64,000 nt of DNA from Cucumis sativus (taxonomy: Eukaryota > Streptophyta > Magnoliopsida > Cucurbitales > Cucurbitaceae): assembly GCF_000004075.3 (NCBI RefSeq), contig NC_026661.2:744001-808000 (forward strand), read 5' to 3'. This document shows, in pieces, positions 37,791-51,400 of the stretch (positions are counted from its first letter, which is position 1; every line of letters begins with the position of its first letter). Both the position numbers and the translations under genes were made by a program. The notes beneath the pieces are model-generated. The model did no database searches. It worked only from the letters and a program-made list of their open reading frames with translations, and was not told the DNA's origin.

Positions 37791-40700
37791 AAGAAAACTA
37801 AATACATTTAGTTTATATGTTTATTGAAGATGAGTGTTATCTATGCTACAGCACTTTATATATATATATTGAATTCTTTGTCATTTGTAAGTATAAGGGG
37901 GAATTCGTTTGATGTTATACTATATTTGTATATTAGCTTCAAACTTTGTTGTTGTTGTTGTAATAAAGACTTCAAGTGGAGATCAGAAGAAGATCATCAA
38001 AGAAATTCAGAGGGAGAGGGAGAGGGAGAGATCAGAAATGGTATATTGTTTATGTATTGAGTGTAATAATAATTTGTTTTGTATTGTAAAAGTTACAAAG
38101 CTACATTGAATTTGAAGGGTGTGGATTATGTTTGAGTTTAATTTGTTGTTTCATTTACTAGCGGTCTAGAACTCTAATCAATGTGCGTCTCTATATTTTG
38201 AAAAAGAACTTCATAAATACTTAAACTCAAGGGGAGCATAATCAAAAGGTCACCAATAATAAACATCACTAATCTAGTTGGAGAAATTTGCAACATAACT
38301 TCCCTCTAAATCTTTTGAATTCGAAGAGACAAAACAACCAAAAGAAAGTTGAAAAACTGGTAGCACAACAAACTACATCAGTGAACCACTCGATTTCTAG
38401 CATGAAGACAACATAAAAAAGAGTCATTTTCCAAATGCCATGCTAAAACATCAATCTCATAAAAAACATTCTTCACCTCCATAAGGTTTGATGAAAATTT
38501 ATTTATTTTTATCATATTCACAACCGAAAACCATTATATTCGACTACAATAGGGGGAGGGGCCGAGGGGACAACCCAAACAAAAGAGATTATTGAAAGCC
38601 TCCAAAATAGTTTGAGTTTCAAACGTTCTATTCACAACACTTCACAAAATTTCAAGAAAAATCGACATTCAACTTCATACATTTGTTCAACTAAGGGGAA
38701 TAACATGAGACTAGTCATCATGGAACCACGGACAATTTTACATGTATATTTTGGTAATTGAAACTTAGTTAAAGATCACTTTTACTCCCTTAACCTTAGT
38801 TTATAATAATTTAGTCATTCTAGTTTAAAATCTGCAACAATTGATCAATCTCCATTGTGAAATTTAGTGTGAAAATTGAATGAGATTCTTGTATAAATAA
38901 ATTGATAAACTAATTAGAGACTCGATAACTTTATAAAATACAAAGCATAAATCATAAAAAAATAAAAATTGATATCAAATATTGATTTTTTTTTACATTT
39001 GGAGACTAAAACTAAAAGTACAATAATTAAATGGTTACAAACAAAAATTCAATTACTAAATTGTTACTTTTATGAAATGTTGGGACCAACAATTTTTCTT
39101 AACCATCAAACTTTAGAAAGCTTATTTTTAGTACTTTTTGAAACATTACCCATCTTTTTATTTTATTTAACCTCTAGTAATGGTAAATTTGGAGATTTGC
39201 TACTAACATATTAAAAATGATGATGTAGAGTGCTCGATAAAATCTAACTAAAGTTCTCAGCCCACGTCTCCTCTCAACTTTAAAAAATATTCTTTATATA
39301 GATATTATTGGGTCATCAAATACTAAAAGAGATTACTATTTGTTGTCAAATGAGCGATGGGTCCCTCGTACCAAAAGCTCGAAGGATTATTATCTACCCT
39401 TAACATTATCCACTAAATCAAGCATACCTAAATTGACATTTGAAATATGTTAAAAATTTGTGGTTCTAATTCTCATAATATTTAATGTCGTTTTTCTTTT
39501 ATTACAAATATTAGTTATTCATCTAAAGAGGATGTGAACTACGAACCTCTTGATCTCTAGCAGATTCAAATCTCCATACGTCATACATAGTTCTCTTTTT
39601 AGCTGTAATTGTTGTTGTAAGTGAACAAATTAAATACAAACCTTTTTTATATACCACAAGGGAAAAAAAGGAAAAAGGTGACCAAAATATATGAAAGGGA
39701 TGACTTTAGCATTTCAAACTCTCGTTTGTTTGTTTGTTATCCGTATATTTTATCTTCCCTACTTTTTAAAAAGTTTTGTTATTATCATAAATCATTTAAA
39801 AGGATATATCAGATAGATGAACTGTTTAAATCAACAAAACTGCTAAAAATATTTTTAAATATAGCAAAAGGTAAACAATCTATCAATCACTAATATATCT
39901 GTCACCGACACACTCACACACAAACAAAATAGATACTTTTAAAATTTACGATTTGAATAGAAATTTTGAATAAGTAATTTCATAAAGTTGGAGGTAGTAT
40001 TCCCCATCCAAAATAGATACTTAAAAAGAAAATAGGTGTTGCAAGTATCTTAATCGGTAGACTATATATATATATATATATATGTATGTTTTAATTTTGA
40101 TATAAATTTGAAAAAAGGGTACAAAAATGATTTGTTTAAGTTGATTGGTTTGAAAATAATAATGACAATAATCGTGTGTGTTCATTGGAGCCCTTCTTTT
40201 ATGGATACCCAAATGATAGCTCTTTCCAAAAGAAAAAGCTATGGTCTAGAGTCATAAGGACCAACATTTTCTTTTTTTTTTCTTTCTTTCTTTTTATTTG
40301 AGACATTGGCTTCCATGTTTTGGAATAAGAATTATTCTTTTCCCTTTTATGTTAGGCCCTACCAATATACCTATTTCATTTTCCTCTCAAACTAAATGTA
40401 CCAATTTCCATTTTATTTTAGATTATGTACCAATTTTCTTTTGGCCTACAACTACCTTCTAATTTAGTTAATTTAGTGTTGTTTTCATCTCTATAAATAT
40501 AAATGAAATTTGTGAAAGTTATACTATTTTACTAATAGGGTCGAAAATGTTAAAATAAACATTATTTGACTAACATTAAGTGTGTATTATCAACTTTGAA
40601 GTTAGAGGGATTGTCCAAAAAGAAAGAACTAGTGATGAAGTCAAAATTTACATAGTTCAAATTATAATAAAAGATGTGAAGTAACCAGTTGAGCTAAAGT

Positions 40701-41316
40701 CATTTCTCCAAATGTAAAATGTAGAATAGTTTGATATGATACAAATATTTGTAAATATTTAAAATGATTTGAGTAGGAAGGTTTAGAAGTTGAATGGATT
40801 AAATTTAGGGTATAAATGGACATTTCTCCAAAAAATGAGATATTTGTCCAAAGTTCTTTATTCTTCTTTCAGTTTCGACACGTCGTTTTGAAACTGAGCA
40901 TATGACATGTCTATCCACCGAAAGACCGCTTCAGTTTAATTTCCGCTAAACGACACATCGTAGACTTTTTCTTTTTTTCATTTAAAAAAATATAATTGAA
41001 ATGGAAAAATCGTACGCCATTGGATCAATCTGGTCGTAGTAGATAGAAAAAGACGGAAAAGTCCATGGATTCTAAAACAATAATCATTGATAGCGAAACT
41101 AACCAAGGTAAAGAAGGGGGTTTCTTAACCTAACCCTGGTTAGGTATATGAGATTAAGATGATAGCACGTGTCTTGATCTAACGGTAGATATCAAGTTTC
41201 CATAGATACATACGAAGCTTGACCGCTATATAACTCTATTGCCCCATCCAACCCTAAATTCATATCGGTCTTCTTCTACGATAAGAAATTTCGGAACTCA
41301 CAGAAACAATCCAAAA
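37791..41316. other. Intergenic: proline-rich gene 3' region, dispersed repeat, cyclophilin promoter
   Basis: The 3' UTR of the proline-rich gene lies at the left, with a GAGAGG repeat at ~38,010-38,030. At ~38,755-39,115 phrases such as ATAAAAATTGATATCAAAT and AATTACTAAATTGTTAC match the type of repeat seen at ~6,630-7,065. A TA microsatellite lies at ~40,063-40,082. No exon was recognised. The last ~200 bp hold promoter motifs of the cyclophilin gene. Confidence 0.5.
41129..41171 (+). promoter_or_regulatory. Cyclophilin upstream region: palindrome and G-box
   Basis: CCTAACCCTGGTTAGG (41129-41144) is an inverted repeat with a 2-bp centre, and CACGTG (41166-41171) is a G-box, the usual target of bZIP and bHLH factors. 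They lie ~150-190 bp before the cyclophilin ATG, and TATATAA follows at ~41227. Function is inferred from position only. Confidence 0.45.
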
Positions 41317-41835
41317 ATGCCAAACCCTAAAGTTTTCTTCGACATGACAATCGGCGGCACACCGGCCGGCCGGATCATCATGGAGCTCTACGCCGATGTC
41401 ACTCCCCGCACCGCCGAGAACTTCCGTGCACTCTGCACTGGTGAGAAGGGAGTCGGCAAAGGCGGCAAACCCCTTCATTACAAAGGATCCTCCTTCCACC
41501 GTGTGATCCCTAATTTCATGTGCCAGGGAGGTGATTTCACCGCCGGAAATGGTACAGGAGGTGAATCAATCTACGGAGCCAAGTTCGCCGATGAGAACTT
41601 CATCAAGAAGCACACCGGCCCTGGTATTCTATCCATGGCGAATGCTGGACCTGGAACCAACGGATCTCAGTTCTTCATTTGCACCGCTAAGACCGATTGG
41701 CTCGATGGTAAGCACGTTGTGTTCGGTCAAGTCGTTGAGGGTATGAATGTGGTAAAAGACGTTGAGAAAGTGGGTTCGAGCTCTGGAAGGACCTCGAAAC
41801 CGGTTGTCATTGCCGATTGTGGCCAGCTCTCTTAG
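41317..41835 (+). CDS. CYP18: Cytosolic cyclophilin, peptidyl-prolyl cis-trans isomerase
   Basis: The enzyme speeds cis-trans isomerisation of prolyl bonds and is the cyclosporin A receptor. The gene is intronless and gives 172 residues, the standard size of plant cytosolic single-domain cyclophilins. The ATG at 41317 ([10 protein letters not shown]) fits the family start; the frame is open further upstream only by chance. Active-site residues are visible: Arg62 and Phe67-Met68 with Gln70 in [17 protein letters not shown], Phe120 in SQFFICT, Trp128 (cyclosporin contact) and His133 in [11 protein letters not shown]. The plant-specific insertion KGVGKGGK (residues 44-51) is present, as are Cys40 and Cys168, the pair linked to redox control in plant members. 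The sequence is notably GC-rich against its flanks. Confidence 0.97.
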   Translation: MPNPKVFFDMTIGGTPAGRIIMELYADVTPRTAENFRALCTGEKGVGKGGKPLHYKGSSFHRVIPNFMCQGGDFTAGNGTGGESIYGAKFADENFIKKHTGPGILSMANAGPGTNGSQFFICTAKTDWLDGKHVVFGQVVEGMNVVKDVEKVGSSSGRTSKPVVIADCGQLS

Positions 41836-44800
41836 ATTAACAGATGCTAGCTCCATCGCCGTTGTCTGCACCGGCGCAATCGTATCTAAGATCAATTTCC
41901 TATTTGCGTGTGTTGTTTTTAACTTCTGCGAATATGGGTCTGTGTGAGTCTCCTTTTTTAGGCTATTATGGGTCATGGTTTATGCTACTTCATGAGTTTA
42001 TATGCATCTGCCATGTTAAATGGCGGTTTCGCAATGGATTATTAATAATACATGGCTGTCTTTTAACTCATCCCCTCTTTTCACCCTTTTGCTTTTATCA
42101 TACATTCGTTAATCCATTTCTTAAAAAATTAGAAATGATGATCTTCATCTTCATCTTGATCTGATTGAGTTGAAGATTAAGTATCAGATTTACATTGTTA
42201 ATTAACTAAAGTCTGCCTGTTTTTGTGACTTTGATCGTTAACCCATCTCCTCAAAACTGTATGTTTAGTAAATCTGTTGATCTGATTGAGTGGAATTATA
42301 GTTTTGACACTAGGGAGTGGCACTAAATCTAGTCAATAAAGATGTGACATTTTTATTAAGATTGCTTTGTTTATATAAATACTATTGAGATTGCTCTCGA
42401 AAGAAGCTTGTTATGGAAAATAAAATTTGGGGTTTAAAGTAATTTTGTCTGGATTTGATGCCATGGGGGAAAGCAAGGTATGGTGGAATATTTTATGGTT
42501 TATACTCTTTTTGTGATGGATTTCTGAGATCCTTATTTTGGGGATCTTAGTCTCTCTCTCTCTCTCTCTGATGATTTAACAGGACTAACGAAAAGGAGGG
42601 TTTTGTGGGCTTTTAGTTCTTCTTTTTAGGTTAAATTAAAATTATGTATTAGAAAGTAATATAAATAGTTTAAACTAAATATAAATAAATGGAGAATCAA
42701 ACATATTTTAAACAACTCTTTTTTTCCTTTATGGAAAAAGAAACCATTAGTTTTTGTTTTTGTCTATGTAGATGGGGATCACTTTTATTTACATTTCAAA
42801 TTCCGACTGTTTTTGCACCATGATTTTAGGTAGCTTTTTTATTATCCCTGATTTTAGGTTGTTTTAATTCTAATATAATCATTATTGGTTCATTGAACTT
42901 CATAAAATTACTATGGGTGAATCAGTCTATTGGTTAAGATTTATTTATGGTTTCTTCTTAAAATAAAAAAAAAAAATTAAAAGCATCATTGAAGATTGTG
43001 ATGCTAAATTACCATATTTTGAATGGTTAAAATTGGAATTTGAAATAGGAGTGGAGTGAGTGTATGTGGGAACATTCATTTATATACCAAATCCTCATTT
43101 CAACTCTGTCCATTTTGTATTATTGATCGTTTTGAATGAAGAGTGACCGCACATGTGAGTTGGGCGTTAGGGGTAATATGAGGGTTAAGGAAGCCCAACG
43201 TATTATAGTAAATCCAATTCTTGTGTAACAAATCAAAAAGCCCTCCAGTGCGCAATAGTTGAACACACCCGCCTGTGGCCATTTTTTGAAAAACTCCTTC
43301 CAAAACCATGATTTTAGTATTCAACTAAAAATTCAACAGCTACGTTTAAGAAAAATACAAACTTACAACAAGAAAGAAATTGAAAGAAACTGAGAGAAAT
43401 TGAGAGAAACTAGACTTTATTTTATAATGTTTGAAAACAAAATGATCACTAAATATGATTCAAATAATTATCAAACAAGGCCATGGAATTTAAAGAATAT
43501 AAATAGATATAAGTATCAAATTTTCTTTCTATTCCAAGAATTGGATTCTGGATTTTATTTTCTTTTCCAATGAATTGGATTGAGAGGATACCAATAGGAT
43601 AAGATACCAAAAAGATGAGATGGTGATATATTTTGAATCAATAGGATTAATAGGAACAACTACTATTCTGCTGGAAAAAAATAATTAAACACTAGTATTT
43701 TCAAATTTGTTTTACAATTTTGGTTCATTTTAACAATTTTTATTTACCCCTAAGTTTAATAATTTATACTTGATGTTAATTAAACTAATAAACTACAATA
43801 ATTTGATAATGAAATCTCTTTTTTTTTTTTTTTATGCAACAAATTTTTTCTTTGTTATATATAAACACACTGATCTTAAAAATGAAACACACTAAATTAT
43901 AATAGAATAGAAAGTAGGCAGATTAAATAATAATTTATCAAAATAAGGTAATAATGGATTACATTCCTTAAAAAAAATTTGGAAGGTAAACAAAAATGTA
44001 TGATTGCCTAAAATTTATTATTAAAAAATATATATTTTTTGCTGCTATTATATGTATTTTGTTTAAATTTAGACCATCAGAATAAAGTTTTTGTTTTCTT
44101 TCAAATTTTGTTATATTATTTTCTTAAGTGATACTGGATTTAATTTTTAGTTTAGCTTAACTATTTTAATGTTTCAATTTGTGATGTATCATAGGTTGAG
44201 TTTAATGATTTTCTCATTTGATTTTTGCATGATTTAATAATAATAAGGAAATTTTTTAATAATAGGGTTTAAAATTCAAATCAACCTAACCAAATATTAG
44301 GTACAATTTTATTTTATTAATAAAGAAATCTATAGAATAAATCAATATAAAGAGAAGTTTTCACTCTCTTAAATTTGTATAATGATTTGGAGTAATGTGC
44401 GGCATTAGTAAACATTTTCGGCAAGTAAATCAATATCTTCAATATATGATTTACCAATGCCAAATTTTGGCTAAACAAAACTATTATGTAACACCCATAG
44501 TTGAATTTGTAATTTGGTGATGAGAGGATATGTAAGACAAATGTCTATGTCTAAGTGAATAGAGAAAAATCAAATCATAATGGTGTATTGATAGAGAATT
44601 TAATATACAATTTAATCTCTTTGTCCAATTAGGATTATAATATGAATTTTCAAAACCTAGATAAGATAAATAATCTCTTTATTTAGACTTGAAGTTAAGG
44701 GGTTGATTTGGGTTTACGATCCATACCATCCTTGGTCGAGGTCGAGGCCAATCATACCATTTTGGGTAAACCTTATATTACCCTTTTTGTTGAGCCCTTT

Positions 44801-45814
44801 ACATCCATTATTACTTTTCTCCCCTATTTTATATTGAGCAAATTGAGTGTGGATTTTCTTTGGATGGAAATTGATTGACCCAACATTGTTGGTAGACACG
44901 GTTTGATCTCTTAAGGCCTAAGGTATAGTGAGTTTTGGTCAAGCAAACCCAGTTTGTTGGTAGGCCCATCACTTTGTTGTTCTTTTACTTTGATTTGATA
45001 TAAGAATTTTAAATGGTAAGGTGAAAAAAATGTGCATAAATAAATATTTGAATCTTTATAAAAAATATCCATGATGACCATGGAAATTTTGATAGAACTT
45101 ATACATCAGAAATTGAAGTGGGCATCAAATTGAATTTTAACCTAAATGTGATGCAATGAGTGAATTTAATTTGATTTTTAGTGAAAAAAGAGAGAAAAAA
45201 TGAGTGCCGACAAAGATGAAGCAATATGAACTGTGTGGCCCCACAAAATATCCCAATTCTCTAATTAAATTTCAAAAAATTTATTTTTGTGTTTAAAAAA
45301 CAAACGCGTACTTTATTTACTTATTTTTTAAATTTATTAATGGCATTAAAATATATCCACTACGTACTTGACACGTATTACTAAATTTATATTTTCACAA
45401 TTAAAATAAAAAGAATCAAAAAAAAGAAAAACCATTCATCCTTTCTTCCCCCATTAGAATAATTTTCTACCAAAACCATCCTTAAGTTCTTTCAGATCTC
45501 TTTTTCTAATTCCACTTTCCTTTACTTCCTCCGCCCTTCCCATTGCCTTTCTTCCTCCATTTCTTGGTATTCGTGATCTTCTCTTGGCGGGAACTTGGGT
45601 CTTCGTAACGGTGGCCCCATAATTCCCATTTTTCATTCGCCAATCTCATTTAATTGATTGATTGATTGATTCTTCCTGTTTTTGTTTTCTACCGCCGTTT
45701 CTTTGAATTTTGGATTGCGACCCCTTTCGGGCGGGAGTTTTGTGGGAACCCTTTCATATAATCCCACTTAAACCTATTCTTTCTGCTCTTTTGCCAAGAC
45801 AGAAAGAGGCACAA
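41836..45814. other. Intergenic: cyclophilin 3' region and NIPA gene promoter
   Basis: The first ~350 bp should be the cyclophilin 3' UTR. A CT microsatellite lies at ~42,549-42,569. Around 43,368-43,412 a GAGAAATTGA-like unit repeats a few times. No exon was recognised. The GC-richer stretch at 45,470-45,814 is probably the leader of the NIPA gene. Confidence 0.5.
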
Positions 45815-48432
45815 ATGACGATTTCGGAGAATTCCAAGGGCTTGATTCTAGCTATGGCGTCCAGCGCGTTTATTGGGTCCAGTTTTATCTTGAAGAAGAA
45901 AGGACTTAAGCGTGCCGGAGCTACAGGGGCCAGAGCAGGTCTGTGATTACCACCCACGAATTATTATTATTATTATTATTATTTTCAATTTTTGTTTCTT
46001 GGGTTTGGAATTGCCTTCTCGTTGAATTGAATTGCTTGATTTCTGGATGTCCAATCTATTTGTTTTTTTGTTGCAATCTGATCCATTTTGAATTTTTTTT
46101 TTCTTTCTGTATTGTGTTTTGTGCCCTGTTAGGCTGTTAGGAGGACAGGGGAGTTTCTTTCTTGTTAATTTATGTCAGAACTTTTGGGTGGGTTAGTTCA
46201 TTGTGAACTTTTCTATTTTATCTCTCTATACTTGGTGCCATTTATTCAACTAGGGATTCTGCCATGGCAAACAGGGAAGTTGAGCTTTTGAACGGAGGGA
46301 AGCTTTAGCTTTAAGGGTTGGGATTGGACTCTCCATAGATCATGGATTCAGAACACCACGAGACACCTTTTGGATGTCAGGTGGAAGCTTTAAGGGGTTG
46401 GGATTTGAGCTTCTTTGTAAACTTGTCTAAGCTGCAAACAGAGTTGTTAATTCTCATCCTCTCGATGAACCAAGTGATATTTAATTAATGAATTTATTCT
46501 GTTAGATGATATCGGCATAAGTTTTTTGGTCAATTGGTGAAATACATTGTATCACGGCAATGGTTTAGGAACTTCTATGTTCAAACCCTTGCAATGCAAT
46601 GTTTCTTTTTAATTAATATTGATTTCCACTGTTGGGTCTATGCATAAGCTTTTGGGTCAATAATGATTTAACCTATTCTTTCATTTGCTTTGTTATTGCT
46701 TCTTATGGACGTTTAATTCAAGAGTCTTCTAGGCAATGTTCATGCTCTACTTCAAGTTGATGTTTATAGTCTCATTCTTAAAACAGGTGTTGGTGGTTAT
46801 ACATACCTGTTAGAGCCACTTTGGTGGGCAGGCATGATCACAAGTACGTATAATAATGTGTCAGATCGTTATTGTAAAAAATATGAAGATGATTCTGATT
46901 CCGAGATTTTTTCTTCCTAAATAGTGATTATTGGAGAGATTGCAAACTTTGTAGCATATATTTATGCCCCAGCCGTTTTAGTCACACCCCTTGGTGCACT
47001 TAGCATTATTGTCAGGTGAGTCCCTATATTTTGAGATTGTTGTACTATTTGTGTCAAAGAAAAAATGCTAATCAGGTGGATCTCACAATATTTTTTCTTC
47101 TGATTTGGGCAGTGCTGTTTTAGCCCACTTCTTATTGAAGGAAAGGCTACAGAAAATGGGTGTTGTAGGGTGTTTATCTTGTATTGTAGGATCAGTTATA
47201 ATAGTTATTCATGCACCTCAGGAACATACTCCTGATTCTGTTGAAGAGATTTGGGATTTAGCAACTCAACCAGGTAAGGATTGTTTCTTATGCATTTCAT
47301 TTAATGAAATATCATCAAGTTCCGTACTTAATCTCTTTTTCTTAATCCTTCAACAGCTTTTCTAGTCTACATTGCTGCTATAGCTTCGTTAGTGTTGGCT
47401 CTTATGTTGTATTTTGAACCTCGTTATGGGCATGTAAACATACTGGTCTACTTGGGAATCTGTTCTCTAATGGGTTCATTGACGGTAACTATCCCATTTC
47501 TACTATATCAAACTATTTTACAACTATTATTTAAATTGAAATATTCTAAACGTTTGTGATTAACTCAGGTCATGAGTATTAAAGCTATTGGAATAGCGAT
47601 AAGGCTTACGCTTGAAGGGATAAGCCAAGTAGCTTACCCTCAAACTTGGCTTTTTGTCACAGTTGCAGTAGTTTGTGTCATCACACAACTAAATTATTTG
47701 AATAAGGTTGGTGTCATATAGAAATGGAGGGCACAATTGTTTCTTATTCCTTTCTTAACCGGATGCTTGACTTGAACAGGATTGTGTATTTATGCCGACT
47801 TATATGGTATTTTTTTCTTTCAGGCATTGGATACATTCAATGCAGCCCTTGTATCTCCAGTATATTATGCCATGTTCACAACATTGACTATTATTGCTAG
47901 TGCTATCATGTTTAAGGTAAATTACTTGACGATATAACTCCTCAGATCTTGGTATTACATTTGTACAAGTGTAAAACGGCAATGTCGTTCTATGCTGCAG
48001 GACTGGTCAGGCCAGAATGCGAGCACCATAGTATCTGAATTATGTGGATTCGTTACTGTCCTTTCCGGAACTATTATTCTTCACTCAACCAGAGAACAAC
48101 AACCAGTCTCCTCACAAGGTATGTCATCTAAACATCCCTTTTACTTGTCCCTGGTGTCGAATTGAGAAATCTTAGTATGGTTTGAAATCTAATTGAATTT
48201 CATGTGATCCCATGTATTGCGAAACTACTGTATCTACACGTGCTCGTATAAACCAAATATGATGTATAAAAAACAGTCCAATAAGCAATTCACATTACAC
48301 AAAGCTACTAACACATAATAAGTTGTACCTCTCCTTGCAGGATCTGTGGCATGGTATATTAGTGGTGATTCAATGAAAAGCTTTGAAGAACATTTGATCA
48401 CTATAAGCAATTCACATTACACGGAAGAATGA
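45815..48432 (+). CDS. NIPA: Probable magnesium transporter, NIPA family
   Basis: NIPA proteins are multi-span membrane proteins related to the human NIPA Mg2+ transporters; plant members are annotated as probable Mg transporters, often placed in plasma membrane or endosomes. Nine exons: 45815-45938, 46787-46843, 46925-47015, 47113-47273, 47357-47484, 47569-47706, 47824-47916, 48001-48118, 48341-48432, all GT-AG and in frame, 333 residues. Motifs: [142 protein letters not shown] and [15 protein letters not shown]. This predicts about nine membrane segments with a short hydrophilic C-terminus. Exon 9 contains a 20-bp stretch that also occurs in the preceding intron. Confidence 0.94.
45960..45983. 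repeat. TTA microsatellite in NIPA intron 1
   Basis: About eight ATT/TTA triplets lie just after the exon 1 donor. Intron 1 also holds two stretches (~46,515 and ~46,640) with GCATAAGYTTTTKGGTCAA wording, typical of LTR 3' ends. Confidence 0.8.
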
Positions 48433-51400
48433 ACCTACTCTATTCTAACTGTAACTTGGAAGGCAGTGGTCTTAAATGCAGAACTTTAAAGTATACTCAT
48501 ACTGGAAGGATGAGTACAATGTCCGATTTTTAAATCGGGACGATGAATTGGGATATCAACCATGGTCTTGTCACGATTCAGACGGTCCTGTCCCCTTACT
48601 GCTGGGACAGGTTTAGCATAGAAACCCAAGCTGCTCGATCTAGTAAGGATCTTTATAATAGTTAGAATGGCTTGTTGGGGGTGGGGGGGTGTATTCTCAA
48701 TGATCCATGCTGGTTACAACATCAATAGTATTATAGCCTGTGCCATATGTACATTATGAGGTTATAACATTCATTCATTTGAGATCTCCAAATTTATCTT
48801 AATTTATATATATAAAAAAGTATTTAGTCATTTCCCCTTTTCCCTCGTGGTGAATGGATGATCCATCTTATTTGATTTTAGTTTCTAAGCCTTGGGAATG
48901 GATGACCGCTGATTCAAAGGGGGTGAACCTTAGTTAAGTGAGACTTAACAAATTGATCTATCCTTCACAACCGTGTTGAATATTTTATCCCTTGATTTAA
49001 GAACAAGGAAGCATGCAACGATGCAAGCCCTCTAATAAAAAGTTTAGATTCGAGACAAAACGTTAGAGTATTGTGCGTTATAGATCTTAACATTTTTATT
49101 TTGAATGAACTTTAGGTTTCCCATTTGATACTGTGGAATGGGAAGTTTCGAAAAATCACAAATTTTCATGTTAATATTCCAATTAATGATAAAATCTAGG
49201 TTTAAATCATATTTTCTACTTTGGTCCCTTAATTACTTCGGATCTAGATAAAAATAGTAAAATTAAATAAAATATTTACAAGTATAGCAAAATTTTAAAT
49301 TATATCAATAACAAACATTTGTTAGAAGTCTATCACTAACTATATAGACTATAATTAGGATAATGAAAAGAAAATATCATAATAATTCATTCTCATATGT
49401 TTGTGTTTCAATTAGAATAAATAGTAAAGAAAATATCATAATAACTCATTATGTTATGTTGCGTTCCAATTAGGATAATGGTAAAAAAAAACCCTAATAA
49501 CTCATTCTCATTCCAATTAGAATAATGGTAAATAAAATTTCCTAATAACTCATTATGGTTTTCTAATTAGGATACTGGTAAAAAAATTATACTAATAACT
49601 TATTCTCTTATGTTGTATTCCAATTAGGATAATAGTAAATAAAATATGTCATAATAACTCATTCTCTTATCTTATGTTCCAATGGTAAAGAAAATATCAT
49701 AATAATTCATTATCTTAGGTTTTATAAAAGTTAGGGTAATGGTAAATATCATAATATCATATATTTTTTAAAATTTGGTAAATCTAAACTAAATCTGTAT
49801 TTTATTGTTTCCATAGAGTAGAATAACAATTAATTAACAATTTATTTGGATAATTCATAATATATATAGGTTTAATAACAATTTGAATTTAAATTTTAGA
49901 TGATCCTCTGACATAATGTCAATTACAATTATCTACTTATAATGTAGTATAGGTTGTTGACACAAGTACATTGTAATTTATACTTTTAAATAATGTGATA
50001 AACTTCGTTCTATATCATGATTACATATTTAAATATTAATATTTATTTGTCCATATAATCATGATTAATTTTTATAAATATAACAAATGAAAAAAATATT
50101 TACGACTAATATAACAAAATATGAACTATATAAAAGTTCATGAAATTAACAATTCTTTTAAATATTACATGTTTGGTCTTCATTTTCATCATCTTTCTTT
50201 CCGGTCTTTCTCTTTTTCTACAATTTTTAAAATATATTTCTGTTTGTCGATCCTTCTTTTTTCTACCATTGTTCTTTTACTTTCTATCTTTTTTGCAATT
50301 TTTTGAAATTTTGTTTTTCAAAGTGTTTGTTGGTTTAAGATTGTGTAGCAAATATAAAATATAGATTTTTTTTCAAACAGCAATTTGTTGTTTAAGATGT
50401 GTTCCAAATATAAAATATGAAAACAAAATAGTTGGGATATTGGATTGTCAAATGTAAATGACCGTCCACCAAAATCTACATAATAATGTTTCAATTATAA
50501 ACGATATAAAAAAATATTGAAAAAAATTGTTGAAATTTAGCAACCAAATTTAAACTCACATCGTGAGCCAAAATAAATACAAAAACATATTGAAAAAAAT
50601 ATTTAAATTGTAGTCAAATTTAAACAATTAAATTTAAACCGTGTAGTAAAGAATAACAAAATCTAAACGATTCTATACTAAAGAAAAATGAATCTTGAAA
50701 AAAAAATGTTTAGGTTTGGATAGTCAAAATCTAAATGATCCAAATGTAAACGATGTAATTAAAAATAGTCAAATATAAACGATCGTTTTCCAAATATATC
50801 AGGTACTCAATGTTAATTAATCGCGGGCATTTTTTATATTTATATTTCTCATTTTGGGTCGGTGAATTTTTTCATTTTTGAAATTGTTCTATAACATGTA
50901 AATATTTTGTCACTTTGTTATATTTTTTAAAATGTCACTATAGTCATATACTTTTTCAATCTAAAAAACTTAACATTTATGATGAATTTGCTACAAAACC
51001 AACAATAAGAACCATTTTCTAAATAGTCATAATCACAGTTGTTTAACTAATCAAACTTTATAATAACCAATAAAATTAAGATTTTCTAAACATAATATAT
51101 GTTGAGTATGAATGATGTTATAAACAACAGATTTGGTCATCAAGATATAGTATCATTCTATGAGTGTATTTCAATAACTCAAAAAATGAGAGTGTATTTT
51201 GCAAACATCATTCAAATTCGATAAACTTTAACTAAATCTAAATCTGCTATTTTGTTGCTGGACAAAATTGCACCAACCTCTCCAATGACAAATATATGTT
51301 TGAAGGTTATGGGATTTGTTATATTTTAAACATTTATTAATATTATTGATAATTATTACACTTAATTAAATGTACATAAATATTTTTCTCCTCTTCATTT

